A DNA stretch of 64,000 nucleotides, taken from contig VFFE01007878.1 in assembly GCA_008921705.1 (NCBI GenBank), forward strand, positions 963,193 through 1,027,192, given 5' to 3'. The stretch comes from Burhinus oedicnemus. Taxonomy: Eukaryota > Chordata > Aves > Charadriiformes > Burhinidae. Below the pieces are notes generated by a model that worked only from the letters and a program-made list of their open reading frames with translations, did not search any database and was not told where the DNA came from. Below, piece after piece: positions 13,610 through 26,035 of the stretch. The position numbers were made by a program, and so were the translations under genes. The stretch's first letter is position 1. Each line of letters opens with the position of its first letter.

Positions 13610-14367
13610 TGTGACGGTGTGCTTCCCCCCTCTCCAGGCGCCAACCTGATCTTTGTCTCCTGTAACCCTGCTCAAGAGATAACCACCTGTGGTGGTCATG
13701 ATGGGTGCTTGTAGTCATGATGGCAGCATCTGGGGCTCAATGTGGTTTTGGGGAAACAGATAACAACACAATAGCCAAGGGCTAACTTGAGCAATGCTGG
13801 TTCTGTCGTCAATATGCAAATATGACTATAGGTCAATCATCTTGCCCCCATAAATACTGAACAGCCCAAGAGCCCTTTGAGTTCTCCTGAACGGCAGCAG
13901 GCTGCACACCAGGATCTCCCCTTGAGTCAGGACGCTGCTCAAGGTTACTCCTCGAGGCTGAGGACCAAGTCTGGGACTAGGATTGGATCCAGCCGCACCT
14001 AGACTCCTCTGTGAGAAGGAGTTTAGAAAGCAAGGGGGTCCTTTCTGAAACCTTGTCTCAATGGGAGGGTCTGTCCAACAGTTCTGTCTGACCCTGTCCT
14101 CTATGCAGTAAATAACCCAAGTGCGCCTTGCCATCTCGAATCTTGTCAAACTGTTGCATCTATTATCAACTTTATTAAATCATTGTTTTTATATCAGTAA
14201 ACATATTGCTGCTTCTCTCTTACGAGTGAAGTGCATCGCTCCATCCGCGACAAGTATTCGGGAGCCTACAAGTTATGGTGTAGCTTTGTATGATACAGCA
14301 GTAAGTGTGTGTCTGCTCTTAAATTACCTATTGTACTAACCAGATATATTTTCTAAATACCGTCACA
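13610..14367 (+). mobile_element. Solo-type endogenous retroviral LTR
   Basis: The ends are TGTGACGGT (13610-13618) and ACCGTCACA (14359-14367), a perfect 9-bp terminal inverted repeat starting TG and ending CA, as retroviral LTRs do. The inside is ordered like an LTR. It has an octamer ATGCAAAT (13814-13821), then a TATA-like CATAAATA (13850-13857) about 30 bases on, then an ATTAAA polyadenylation signal (14174-14179), leaving roughly 190 bases of U5-like sequence. The direct repeat GTCATGATGG occurs twice in U3 (13695 and 13713), next to an inverted ACCACC/GGTGGT pair. No internal viral genes and no second copy of this LTR lie in the window, so it is a solo LTR. I see no clean target-site duplication (flanks AGTAT and GTTAC), so the class is undecided. 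It still carries many CpG dinucleotides towards its 3' end. Confidence 0.8.
13850..13857 (+). promoter_or_regulatory. TATA-like box of the 13.6 kb LTR
   Basis: CATAAATA lies 29 bases downstream of a perfect octamer ATGCAAAT (13814-13821). The spacing and order fit a U3 promoter of an endogenous retroviral LTR. Whether it is active in any tissue cannot be told from sequence. Confidence 0.5.
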
Positions 14368-17300
14368 GTTACACTACAAGTAAATTCAATACTGTATCGA
14401 TCAATAACAAAGCTCAGTGACCAGCTTCAAACTTTGTATTTTTCTGACCATTCCGGGGTGGGAGTCACTAGCCAATGTCTCACAGGATTTAACAGTTCAT
14501 GATCAGGCATACTGTTGATAAATTGGTAAAAAAATATAATTTTCAACACTGCAGCCAACAAAGTGTATGGTATGACATGGAGTGCAATTGCCCTCCCTGT
14601 AGCCACAGCCTATGAAAGCTCTACGCTGCCCAGTATCTCCTTGCATGGTGCACAGGCATTTCACCACTTTTGCCCACCTAGAGTGCCGACAAGAATCTAT
14701 TGCTTTCACCTAGTGCAATATTTATATTAGCAAAAAAAAGAAGTTTTAAAATGATGCTATATCCAGCTTAGGGCCATTGAATGGAATGGTGTGCAGAATG
14801 GAAACCAGACACACAAAACTGTGCATAGGAGCCCCCTCAGCCCACATCAGAGTAATACCCACTCCTAATCTCTGCAGTCCCTGCTATTCAAGCCATGCCC
14901 CAGATAGGGATAGCCATAGACCTGGTTTCCCCTGCCTACACCCTCCTCCCTGATATTTAGAGCAAGGCAGCTCTGCCTGGGCTGGGCTGAGCCTACATGG
15001 TACAGCAGCACACTAAGAGAATCCTCTTGTGTACTCTAGCAATAAAGAGATAAACATGTGAAAAAACCAAGAGATTTACATACCTGCCAAAACTTTCAGG
15101 GCTCTGCCTCCTGTACAGAACTGGGTAATAACTAGGGCCAAGTAAATAATGTATACATTGTCTGTTAATATCGATTTGAATTTTTAAATGAACCCACTCC
15201 AGCTATTGTTGCACCTGTGTAGCTGTCACTGGAGCCAGTGCACTCTCAACCAAAGGGAAAGGACAAAAGACTAAATCTCTCTAGTTCTCCATCCATTAAG
15301 ATGAGACAGCCTGGAAACTGAGCCGTTTTTCACAGCAACTCCATGTCCCGTGTACACTAAAAATTCCCTGTATTTCCACTGGTCACTGATATTCCATTAT
15401 CAGAACATTGTCAAACTACTGCCATTTACACCTTGGCATTTAGCAGTTTGTAACAATATTAGCTACTGAATATCTAATTAGCAACTAAACATGTATTCTC
15501 GCATAGATGCTTTTTTAAACAACAACAAAAAAAAGGCAAAGAAGAAAAAGAAGTGGAAGAGAGGATCACATGTATGACTTACATCCTCATTTTAAAAAAT
15601 GTTTATTGGTAAGCTAATTAGCATAAGTTGCGATTTGAGAGGCAGCATCCCTGCAATTCAGGATCTAAGGGAAGACGGCACTGTGTAGCTATAAGTCAGT
15701 ACAGAGCAGCTGAGAAACTGAGCCCTTCAGCAGGGGTGCGGGAAGTGGCTTCTGAGCATCTGGGAACCTACAGGCTGCACACTGCCAAAACAACACTCCT
15801 TTGTCAGGACACATTCATCTTCTCCTTTCCCATTCCTCTGCACAGCCAAGCAGTTTGCTGGATGCCGTATCAAGAGACGCAAGCAGTAGAGTCGAAGCAC
15901 TGTGTCATGCATATTCCTTGCTTTTTCTCCCAGAAAGCCGGCAGAGCCCTGGATACAGTGGGAAGGTGCTGAAGCCCAGCCCCAGCTCTCCCAGGCATCA
16001 GGGACCACTGCTTCCCCTTAGATACGTGATAGCCCCGAAGTGGGAAAGACCCCGTTTCTTCAAAAGTGCACTGCACTGCTGGCTAATGGCCAGGCAGATC
16101 TCAGCAGGGAAGGTGTTTCTTTTTTAGGTCAACTCTTTTCAGGCTTTTTTTGTTTTCTGTTGGAAAGCTCTCCCACACGCATATCTAGTGCAGCATTTCA
16201 AAAGCAGCCTGCTAGAAGAAAATATGCTCTTGACATGAAGCAAACTTTACAGTACCCTTTGATATGTCAAATTATATCAGTGAGTATCAACAATATTCTC
16301 CAAAACACAGCATGTTTTTAATACTTAAAGTTCTTGGCAGAAGTGTGCCAAAGTGCTATGAACAACTTGCTAAAAAATAAAATAATTAAAAGAAGGAGTT
16401 TTGCGGATGTTTTTCCAGGTCTGTCAAGTTTCCTGGCAAATTATCTGTGTATGTGAGTTGTTAGGTTACTGAAAGTAAAACGCACTCAGTAAATCAGTAA
16501 GTCATATAAAAGACAAAACAATTATTTTCTTTTAGGACAGAAGAAAAAAAAGTCTTACTTAATTTCTCTTCCCAGTGGGACTGGGATTGGTTGGGAAGGT
16601 GAGCTGGCAGAGATATACTGAATTATCTCAATATTAAGCCCAGGCAGATTGCCATGATTTGACAAGTTTCTCTTAGAGAACCTATCTGTAAAAAATGATG
16701 TCATGGTATCCACTATTCAGTGCCAGGATTTGTATTAACATTGATTCACCCTTGACGCTGGACAAAGTACTCACAAATATTGAGTTCCTCATGATGACTT
16801 TCTCAAGGTTTTATTACTTGTTGCTTGACTGGTTGCCACCAAATGATCCCTCATTTGATCATTCTATTTATTATGAACTGACCGACAAGACAGAAAGCAG
16901 AAGAATGGCACCCTTGTTCACCTATTACCTCTTCAACCACAATCGTCAATATCCTCTGTCAAAAGGCAGTGGTGGCAGTGACAAGTCAATTGAACTACTT
17001 TAAAATTTTTAGACAACACCTACTTAGTTTGGGATGAAAGGGAGTCTGTGCTCCTCAGACTTCCTATGATTTTTTTTCTTACTAATGAATACATTTGCAC
17101 TGGAAAGATTAATGGATTATGTTTTGACACATAATGAAAAGAACTCTCACAGTACAAAAGTATGGAGCTCATCAAGCAACAGTAAAATTTAATTAGTACC
17201 TGAGATGTCTAAAATGTAGAACTTTAATTTGTATTTAAAAAAAAAATTCAAAAAACCCCAGCACCTAGTAAGCCCTTACAAAAGTGCATATAACTTAGCT

Positions 17301-18620
17301 GATTTTCAATGCAGTGAATTAGAAGACTGTTTCAAACTCATGTGTTGAGTGGCTTCACAGACAAGGTTCATTAAGTATAGACCACTATAAGTTGGAAAAA
17401 CCAAAGGGTATCTCCTTCAGATAAGTCTCAGTGCAACAGAGCCTAAAGCCCATCCTCCCACTTGATACAGACCTGATGATAATCTGCCTTTCAGTATTTC
17501 TACACATATGAAGAGGATGTAAACCACTAAGAAACCAAAACAGCAGATTTTTTTTTAATGCTTTCTACAACAGTGTATATGGATAGCTAGCATGCGAAAC
17601 AGTGCTGTGAGAATAAGCCGGGTCAAAATATAGCAACACGCTACTACAGCTCAACCAAGAACACCAGGACTACACTGATTTACTTCACTTGTGAATTTGG
17701 TCTACACGATATATTAACCTATGGTTGTTTCAAACCTCTGTTCAAAAATTAAAGCTCAACTTGCAGTTCTTCTCCTGTTCTATATTATGGAGAAGTCTTG
17801 CTAACCTTTTGTGAACTCAGGGTTGTTGGTTTCTTTCTTATTACTACTTTTATTTGTTATCATACTTCTGGATTTATTTCATCAAGAAATGGGAGCTCAA
17901 AAAGACCTCAAGATAGACTGTTGCATGAATAGTTCTGGCCTAAATGGAATTAGGATGTGATAGGATCTTGCCACAAATTCAATTTCAGCTCTCTCCAGCT
18001 GCCAGCTCAGCACTGAGGACCTCCGAATTTTGTTGTGTTTCTCTGCATGCCACTGAGGAAAGCAAAGAGGCCGAAGAGAGAGAGAATTTCATCAGGGGAC
18101 AAAGAAAATCGTATCTGCACACTATGCTGGCTTTCACCAACAGACACCCGAGATCGATGCAGATGAATTCAGGACTCAATCTAAGGAGACGAAGGTTTCC
18201 TGGGCTCTTTATCTAACTCCTCATTTGAGATTTTGCCTATATTTCCCTCCTTTTTTGACATGTATGTCTGGCAGTTAAATATATAGCGCTCTGTGAAATG
18301 TGTTTGGAAGTATATTCTTAAAAAGACTACAACATAGCAGAGATGAAAATTGCTAGCTAGAACCAATAATAGCATTTCCACCACCATAAGCCCTGCTACT
18401 GGCCCTTACTTATTACTATGTCCAAGCTAAACAGAGCTTTAAATTTTTTAAACAATGCTGAAATCATGCATTATCCTTTCTTATACCCTTCATTCATGTT
18501 TCCATGGCTGGATGTTTCTAATAATTGAACTTCTACAAGTTGCTAAGAATGGCACCATACCCTAGTTAACATTCGCAGAATGGTGCCTTAGAAAATAGCA
18601 CACAAAATGTATTTGTGTGT

Positions 18621-18645
18621 CTGCTCCAGTGACTCACTGGAGCAG
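18621..18645. promoter_or_regulatory. 25-base inverted repeat centred on AP-1 site
   Basis: The left arm CTGCTCCAGTGA (18621-18632) and right arm TCACTGGAGCAG (18634-18645) are perfect reverse complements around a single C. The centre contains TGACTCA (18630-18636), the consensus AP-1 (Fos/Jun) site. A partial third copy of the arm, ACTGGAGC, follows near 18659. Twelve-base perfect arms with a 1-base spacer are unlikely by chance in 64 kb. It may be a regulatory element, the centre of a decayed fold-back transposon, or a chance structure. Confidence 0.5.
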
Positions 18646-19179
18646 GAATATCTCTCTACTGGAGCTTGTAAGAAAGAACATATTTGGATCTGTTTCAGAA
18701 AGTGGTGTGTTAGTGGCTCGACAGGTAGTTAAATGAACACTTTCGTTCCACCTCTAGATAGATTCATAAAATGAATAAATTACTATCTATTCTTGTACTA
18801 ATGGCACAGAATAAATAAACTTATTGCAGATCTTCCTCTCTATGTGTCAGGAACACATGCAGAAACACTTTTCTCTGATGTCCAGAGACTTGTTAGACAT
18901 CTGCATGACACACAACTTCAGTTAAAGAAATACCTTGCTTAAAGCAATACTCTTAAAATCTACCTCTGTTGTGTTTGTGAGGTACTGAGTGGGCTTAGGG
19001 CTGTTTTTTTGTTGGAGAATCAATTGCTTTTAATATAATGTAGACACAGGGGAAGAAAGTGCTTATAAAAGTGTTAGCAGAAAACTACAGTGTTTGAATT
19101 GACATGCATTAATAGTTCAAGTTAACCACGATAAAATATTCTGTGGTTACTATTTAATACATGGAAAGGTCAAATATCC

Positions 19180-19480
19180 TTTTCATGTGAAACCTGCTGT
19201 AGCCCACATCAAAACTTAGTGAGAAAGATCAAGGGTCTGATAAAAGCCTGAAGAGCTGTTAGCTGAGGCTTTAATAAAGACCTGCCTCCTCATCTTATTG
19301 TCCTGTAAATAGTGTTCATCACTATGCGGCCTTTTACTTGGCAGGATAAGCAATGATCTTCAACATTACTTGCAAGGGCTTTTTATTTATGGACATCTCT
19401 GACTATTAATGTCTAAAACCATCATGCGCTGTGTCATATTCTTCGAAATGCATGTATAAAACGAATAGGAGCTCTACTCA
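19180..19480. promoter_or_regulatory. Candidate conserved non-coding element
   Basis: This is a non-repetitive, balanced-composition stretch. It has motifs common in developmental enhancers: AATAAAG, TGATAAA, ATCAAGGG (TCF-like) and ATTAATG. Reading frames are closed. The call rests only on texture: it lacks the T- and A-rich slippage seen around it. Only a multi-species alignment can confirm it. Confidence 0.22.
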
Positions 19481-22400
19481 GAGAAAAGCCAATGTATGGT
19501 ATCCGCACAAGGGTTTCCAAAAATAAGTGGCATTACTAAAATGAATTAAAAATGCAATTACTGTCTCTATAGACATATTTGGCAATGTCTGCATAAGTGG
19601 AGAAAAACTGTAACAAACCATGAAAGCTGTAAGTTAAGTACAGAAAAGAGACAAGATGGGAGACTGGATGCTGTATAATGGGCAAAAGAAAAACCCAAGG
19701 GATGATTTATTTTTACAGCTTTGTTTTTTAAGTGCTCTGGAGAAAGCTGTACTTACTGTAGATAGCCCTGAAGGACCTTAGGCCTTTCTGTGGGGTCATT
19801 TCTTGTCTTTCTTCTTCCCTTTTTCATTGGGAATGCTGGTTTTCATTTTAAAACCTAGACTCAAATAGTTCAGTTCTCCCAAATATCGGGTACAAACTGC
19901 ACCACTGGATAAAACCAGCAACAAAAACAAACAGCACAACAAATACAGCAACCTGACAACAGTATTACGCAAAGGAATAAAATTTTTCAGCAATAAATCC
20001 AGTCAGCAAAAAGGTCTGTAGCTGTGCTGTTTGAACTCTGATTATTTGTCATTAGTGAAGTGTGCATATTCCAAATTTAAGAATCAAATTTGTCCATTCA
20101 GGTTCACATATGACACCCAGAATAAGAAATACACAGGCATCTCACAGACAACGCCAAATAGAGCAAATCCAGCGGGTAGTCAGTCAACTAGTTCGGAAGT
20201 TTCTCAGCTTCCCGCCCCATACACCCCAGACTGCACTGGCATGTGACCCTCTCTGTTAGCAAACTGTGGATGACATTCCCCAACACTAACTTAGCCAGCT
20301 CTAACTAGCACTTCCTTGGAAGGGTCCCAAGCCCTGACTTGCCCAGGGGCCCGTCGCAGCAGGGAGCGTGCGTGAAGCCCCTTGGGACTGCAGGCAAAGA
20401 CAGTTTCCTGGACCTGAACTATTCCCCTCGAGTTGGCTTCAGTGCCTGGAAACCTTCTCATGAATGTTAAGTTTACATTAACATGTAGCCCAAGGGCTTG
20501 TTTTGTGGCACTGTGAAATTTCCATACAGGCAAGCAAGCAAAAAAAATGAACCATGGAAAAAGTAGCTTAATATTTATTTGGTTGTAAATGAAAATCACC
20601 ATGGTGACACTGCAGTAGGATGATTAAGTGTGATGTTGCGTCCTTTCCTAAATTCTGGTCACTTTGTGAAAACAGTGCCTATGTCTTCACTGCATGCTGA
20701 AGCAACAAGGGGAAGCAGCACAAGGAGCTTTTTGTGACCCACCTCAAGTCTGAACCAGACTTCAGTGATTCTCCCACAAATTAAAAAATAAAAGCACACT
20801 GGGCTTCTCTATCCTTGCTTCAGCACAGAGGTCTAACACTCCACAGGTGAGAGCATTCCCACCGCAGCTCAGCAGCAGGCATAACATGGTGTGCGCTTCC
20901 TTCAACTACAAAAGAGCTGCCAGGTTTTGATAAATAGGACTTGTTTCGACATCCCGAAATTTCCTGAATGGAGTTTCTAGCCTATACTTGAAACTTCTTG
21001 TAGACCAAATATCAGCAAAGCAAATTAGGCAGGGATGTAAAAAGAAAATAATCAATAGTTGTCTTTGGTAAACATGTGTTTTATCATCCTGGGATACTTA
21101 CCTGAAGCCTGGTCACTTCAGAAATCTAAGGCTTTGCATGTTACCCAGCCCCTCTATTGTGTACAATAGCCAGGGCGTTAAAAGCCTACTGAGGCAATGC
21201 TTGACTTCAGCCCAGCACACACAAACACACACTGCACATGAAGGATGTTCTCATTACTAAAGAGCTAGAGGTCACGTCATTGTCATCACGCTGTTTTAGC
21301 ACTGCTCATTTAAGCAGAGATGTGTTGTCTCTCCTTGCTTTCTTTCATCTCCTCTTTCTGATGCATAGGACACCAGCAGATGCAAGGGTTTTTTTCTTTT
21401 TCTCTTTTTTTCTTCAAAACACCTTCCAGCAGGTTCCTGTGCCTCAACTGATTCAAGTTTAGCTGATAACTGCACTGGAGCTCAGCTAGTCTGAAACTAT
21501 AGCTTAGTCATGCATACACTTTGTTTCTGACCTCTGCTCAGGACTGAAGTCTTGTTTTTCAGAGGACTCACGTATAGAAACAGACCCATGATTTGAATAG
21601 GCCTGGGTCAGCCCCCAGGTGAATGCAAACTGTAGTGTACTGAATAACGGAGGGCAGTGGGGAGCATAGGTAAATATCCTACCCGAGATGGCATATGTGT
21701 GGGACACAAAATCAAACAATACAAAAACAAAGTCAGAGAAGGTCAACTCATCAGAACATATGATCCACAGGTGGTAATAACAACTTGCGGAGAAAAAAAA
21801 GGGGACATTCTGCTCCACTTAACTTAAGCAGTTCTCTCTAATAGTTAAAACTACCACAATGGTATCATAAAGTGGTCATTGATTTGTTATCTAAACTCAT
21901 CTCCCAGTGCTCAGAACAGCACTTATTTCTTCATGTCTTCCACTCCTCAGATCCCGCAGCTCAGCTCACAATGGCTTCGCTTGCACAGTACTTCCTTCTG
22001 CGGGAGCGCATGGAGTGGGTTACCTGTTGGATGTCTACTGCAGTGACTACACAAAGCACAGTGCGGTGGTGAAGGCTGTAATAAATGCAAGAATGAAAAA
22101 AAAAAAGAAAAAAAGACATGAAAGTGCCTTCAAATCATTGAAATTGGCACTTCTGGCAATGCCTATCTGTTCATCTGGTTATTATCAGGTTGGGGAAAAT
22201 TCTGGGCAAAAGATAAAGCTTAATTTCATCATACACTCTTTCATAGGAACGGAAGGAGTAATATATGTTATTTTAGGTGTTAATTAAGTGGAATGAAATG
22301 GTTAAAACTAGATGAAAATCACAGGACAACTGGTAAATTACAATGTGACTTGCATCAGTTTACTTACTGCATCTTACAGAGCATGACTGAATTCTAAGTA

Positions 22401-25400
22401 ATGATCCACAAACAGATTTGAATAAAATTGTAGCAAAAATACCGAGACACAAAACTGTTAGCAGTATAACACAACATTAATCTCTCGTCTATGAAATCCA
22501 TTCCTTGTTCCAACAGATAAAGGTTTTGGATAATTTTATTTTGGAGGAAAGTGACTTATCAGTGAATAAATCCTTCATCCTCCTTTTATTGGTTTCAGTC
22601 ACAGCTGCTATCACATCTGACCCCCAGAACCCTTTCTGTACCTACAGCAGAATGCTATCTTAAATTGGATATCAAGAGATTATGGAATTATAGCTTTTGT
22701 GAACCAAGTTTAAATTGTTTGATTTTTTTCCTGAGCTAAGCAGATCTAAGGCAAAAAAATAAACAAACTCACAACATTCAGAAACAACAACCCTGAAAAC
22801 AGCAGGAGTTACTGTTTTTAAGCAGTGCTATAGTCCTTGTTTCCTGTAACTTTAGCCCTGAGATGACGGCAAGACATTTTACATATAGCCAACAGTGATA
22901 TTATATTACTAAACTCCAAAGAATTTGGCAAGTATGAGGAAGACCATTCAGGGCAATGCTAACAACTTCTGCCAAAGCTCACAAGCAGCCCAGGAAGCGT
23001 CCCTAGGGCTAAAGAAGGCGGAAAAGGCTTTTGATGATTTCCCAGGTCTTTGATGTTAAGCCACACAGAACTGGATGTGTGTGTTCTCCTTTTTAATGTT
23101 ACTCAGGAGAAGTGCTTTTCCTACTAACTTTCAGGGCAGTTCCTGAGACCATCTTGTGCGGCACTTTCCCAAATAAAAATTAAAATGAAAGCAATGGCAA
23201 TGTCAGTAATAGGAGACCACTGAAGACAAAATCCAGAAATGTGTACCCATGCTGGGGAACATGCTGTTCAGAGAGCAATTTCATTGGAAAAAGAAAACCC
23301 ATGTAAGCCTTTGTTACATGAGGTACAATCACATTGCGGATCAGAGGGGAGGTGTGATTGTGTTAGGGGGTCAGTCCTGCCCAGGGCAGACACAGAGAGA
23401 GTGCTTAAAGTCATGGTAAAATTGTGGTGAGCCAGACTGAAACACGTTTAGACTCTCTCCTGCCCAATCCCAAAAGTGAGACAAGGATTCCAGTTAAGGC
23501 CAGAGCTATAATCTTTTCTCTACCCATGCTGTCCTATTTAGTTACCCCGGTTTCCAGCTTCAGCAGGCTTCCGTGACCAGGTTCATCGTGTTCCGGTGCA
23601 GGTGCATGCCTGTCTGCATTCGCATGTGTGTGTTTCTAACTCACAGATCAGTTTCAGCTCAGCAGGACAGAACGTGAAAAGTCTCAAGGATAAATGAAGT
23701 TACACAAGTTCAATGCCATAAGCAGCTGCATGGAGATGGATGGTCACTGCCCTGTCAGAAGGAAGAACAGCAGCCTGACCTCGAGCTCCCCGGCCATTAA
23801 CAATCCCAAAATAGAAGAAAAAATTGGTATATGCCCAAGGCCCTTAGTACACTAAGTTTACTTATTTATGAACCATACCCACAAAGTAAAACCAGGCTTT
23901 ATTGGTTCCAGACTCCTCAAAGCATCTTGTTCACGCTGGGTTCTTTTGCTCCATGGAGTAATCCCGAAAAAGGCCTGGTGTCTACTGCTGCTCAGTATGA
24001 GGGACTGCATCTCAGGCTCAAAAGTGCAAACTGAACACTTACAAGAAAAAGGTTTTGGGCTCTAGGGAACTATTAAAGTTTGATAAATCTCTGCCAAGGT
24101 AAGGAGCTAAATTATCTGGTCATCATTTAATTTCTTTTGTAAATGATTGTTGCTTTCATACACTTGCCTCAGAGCAAAAACTATCTGCATTTCATTAAGG
24201 ATTAACAAGTCCTGGCCCCACTGAAAATCCTAGAAAAATTTCCTGTGATTGGAATTTCATCCAATGAATCTGAAGGATACTACCCATGTGCAAAAAATGT
24301 TTCAATTTTCTTACAAATGTAACTAGTCTTGCTTCATAAGTAAATAATATAATGTTATAGAGAAGAAAAACCCACAAAAAAAAAAAATTAAGGTTTTTCA
24401 TTCTGAACTGTGGATCATTTGATGTCGAAGACAAATTATGGTTCTTCAGGTTTAGATGACAACTATAATGCTACCAGATAATAATGAATATCTTTCTGTT
24501 TGAACCAGATAAAATATGAAATAAAAGCTAGCTTCAAGACAGTGCAATAAGGAGATGATCTAGCAAAAAACACCTCGCTCTACAGATCAGTTTTTTCTAC
24601 TGGTGAAAGTTTATTGTAGACTTACATGCTATACTTAGAAAGTACAATCTTGTTTTGAGAGAGAGAGTATGTTCTACACCTACTTACAACCCTGGGGGTT
24701 ATGGCTCACGCTTGTCGTGTCTGAAAACCCTGCTTTGACAAAAGGACAAATAGAGGCAATAAATGAGTCAGATCTTACACACTCTACGCTTTCAGAAGGG
24801 GGAAAACAAGATTAAATTCAGTAGACCATTTTTAGTCTCAGATTGTGTGATGCTAAGTCACTTACTGCACTGTAACAGCATTCCTTGCTCACCTATTGCT
24901 GAAGCGTTTGAGTTCTCACCGCAGTGCAGCTGGGGTAGCTCCTAACGGCAGTGTGACAGGTGATATAACAACTACCATGCTTTAATTGAGGGTTAATTTA
25001 GGATGTAACCTCTTCTCTAGATTACACACAAGTCTGTTGGCCACACTTCAAGGTGATATACAAAGTGATACAGGTTATGGAAAAAGCAGTTACAGGGCTA
25101 TCTATTAAAATGAGTCAGAGCGTGTGTCCCCGTGACAGACTGAAAAGATACGAGACCATGTGACAGCGCTCCCAAACTGTACTCTTCTGAAGGGCAGTGT
25201 TACCCTAAATAAATATACCCAAATTCAGACAAGTAGGTCAACAGTGAAACTTTCCAGGATTTTTCAGAGCTAGCAGTAAGTTTGATCATCAGGTATATTC
25301 TTGCTCACTCCCTCTCTTAGGCCACTGTAACTATTGCAGTGAACGATATAGGCAGGTTACAGCACTTTTCACTGGAGTGGTAGCGTTGGTAAAGATATTT

Positions 25401-25599
25401 GATTTCCGAAAACACACAAGAGTTCTTCTTAACATCAAGTGGTTGGAATGACTAGGGCAGGTGCCAGACTGGGATCTTTGGAGATTTATGTTTTTTCCTC
25501 GCCCACAGACAGCAAGAGCTTATGCAGCCATCCCCTCGCAATGACCCACTCATTTGTCTCACCAATTGTGGCCAAGAGGCTTCTTCCAAGAGGGGGAAC

Positions 25600-25830
25600 A
25601 TAGTTCATACTCAATTTGCAATTGACAGTGGCCCTCTCAGATGTTCTGATGAACAAGAGCAATTGTCATGATCGTGGCTCTTGATTAAAAGCAATTCAGC
25701 AATAAGAACAAAGCTGACAGCACTAATTTGTTTCATACAAGCCAGCCTGAAGCTTATCTTCAATTTCTGCCACACTAGGCTAGATTTAAACTGGCAACAA
25801 ACCAATAAATGTCTACACTTTAAAATGCCT
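25600..25830. promoter_or_regulatory. Candidate conserved non-coding element
   Basis: A compact unique stretch with paired CAATTG-type E-boxes (TGCAATTGACA and GCAATTGTCATGA), a CTTGATTAAAAG homeodomain-like site, an AACAAAG Sox/TCF-like site and a CTAATTTG site within about 130 bases. Overlapping frames on both strands (25611-25859 minus, 25681-25914 plus) are open but unlike known proteins, which suits constrained non-coding sequence. This is inference from motif density only. Confidence 0.25.
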
Positions 25831-26019
25831 AAGCCACCCAACTTTCTACTGGAGAACATATTTTTATTTGTCTGTAGTTATTTATTTTTAAAAAGGGGAA
25901 ACTACAGATTCTGAAACGCTGTTCTTCCTCCCCTTGATCTATTTTCTACTTTCTGACAGCACAATACCTCTAAAGCAGCTCAGATAGGGAAAGAATAAAG
26001 TAAATGGCTTAGGCATTAC

Positions 26020-26035
26020 TTTTTTTTTTTTTTTT
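26020..26035. repeat. Homopolymer T tract (16 bases)
   Basis: A simple run of T. No polyadenylation signal or gene-like sequence lies beside it on the minus strand, so there is no reason to read it as a retrocopy tail. Confidence 0.85.

Noticed and set aside
13826..14149. 107-codon minus-strand frame
   Set aside because: It lies wholly inside the 13.6 kb LTR, antisense to it; a by-product of the LTR sequence.
16695..17003. 102-codon open frame on the plus strand
   Set aside because: The composition looks protein-like, but there is no family resemblance and no splice or promoter context.
21148..21172. CTATTG/CAATAG inverted repeat
   Set aside because: Six-base arms are common by chance in 64 kb.
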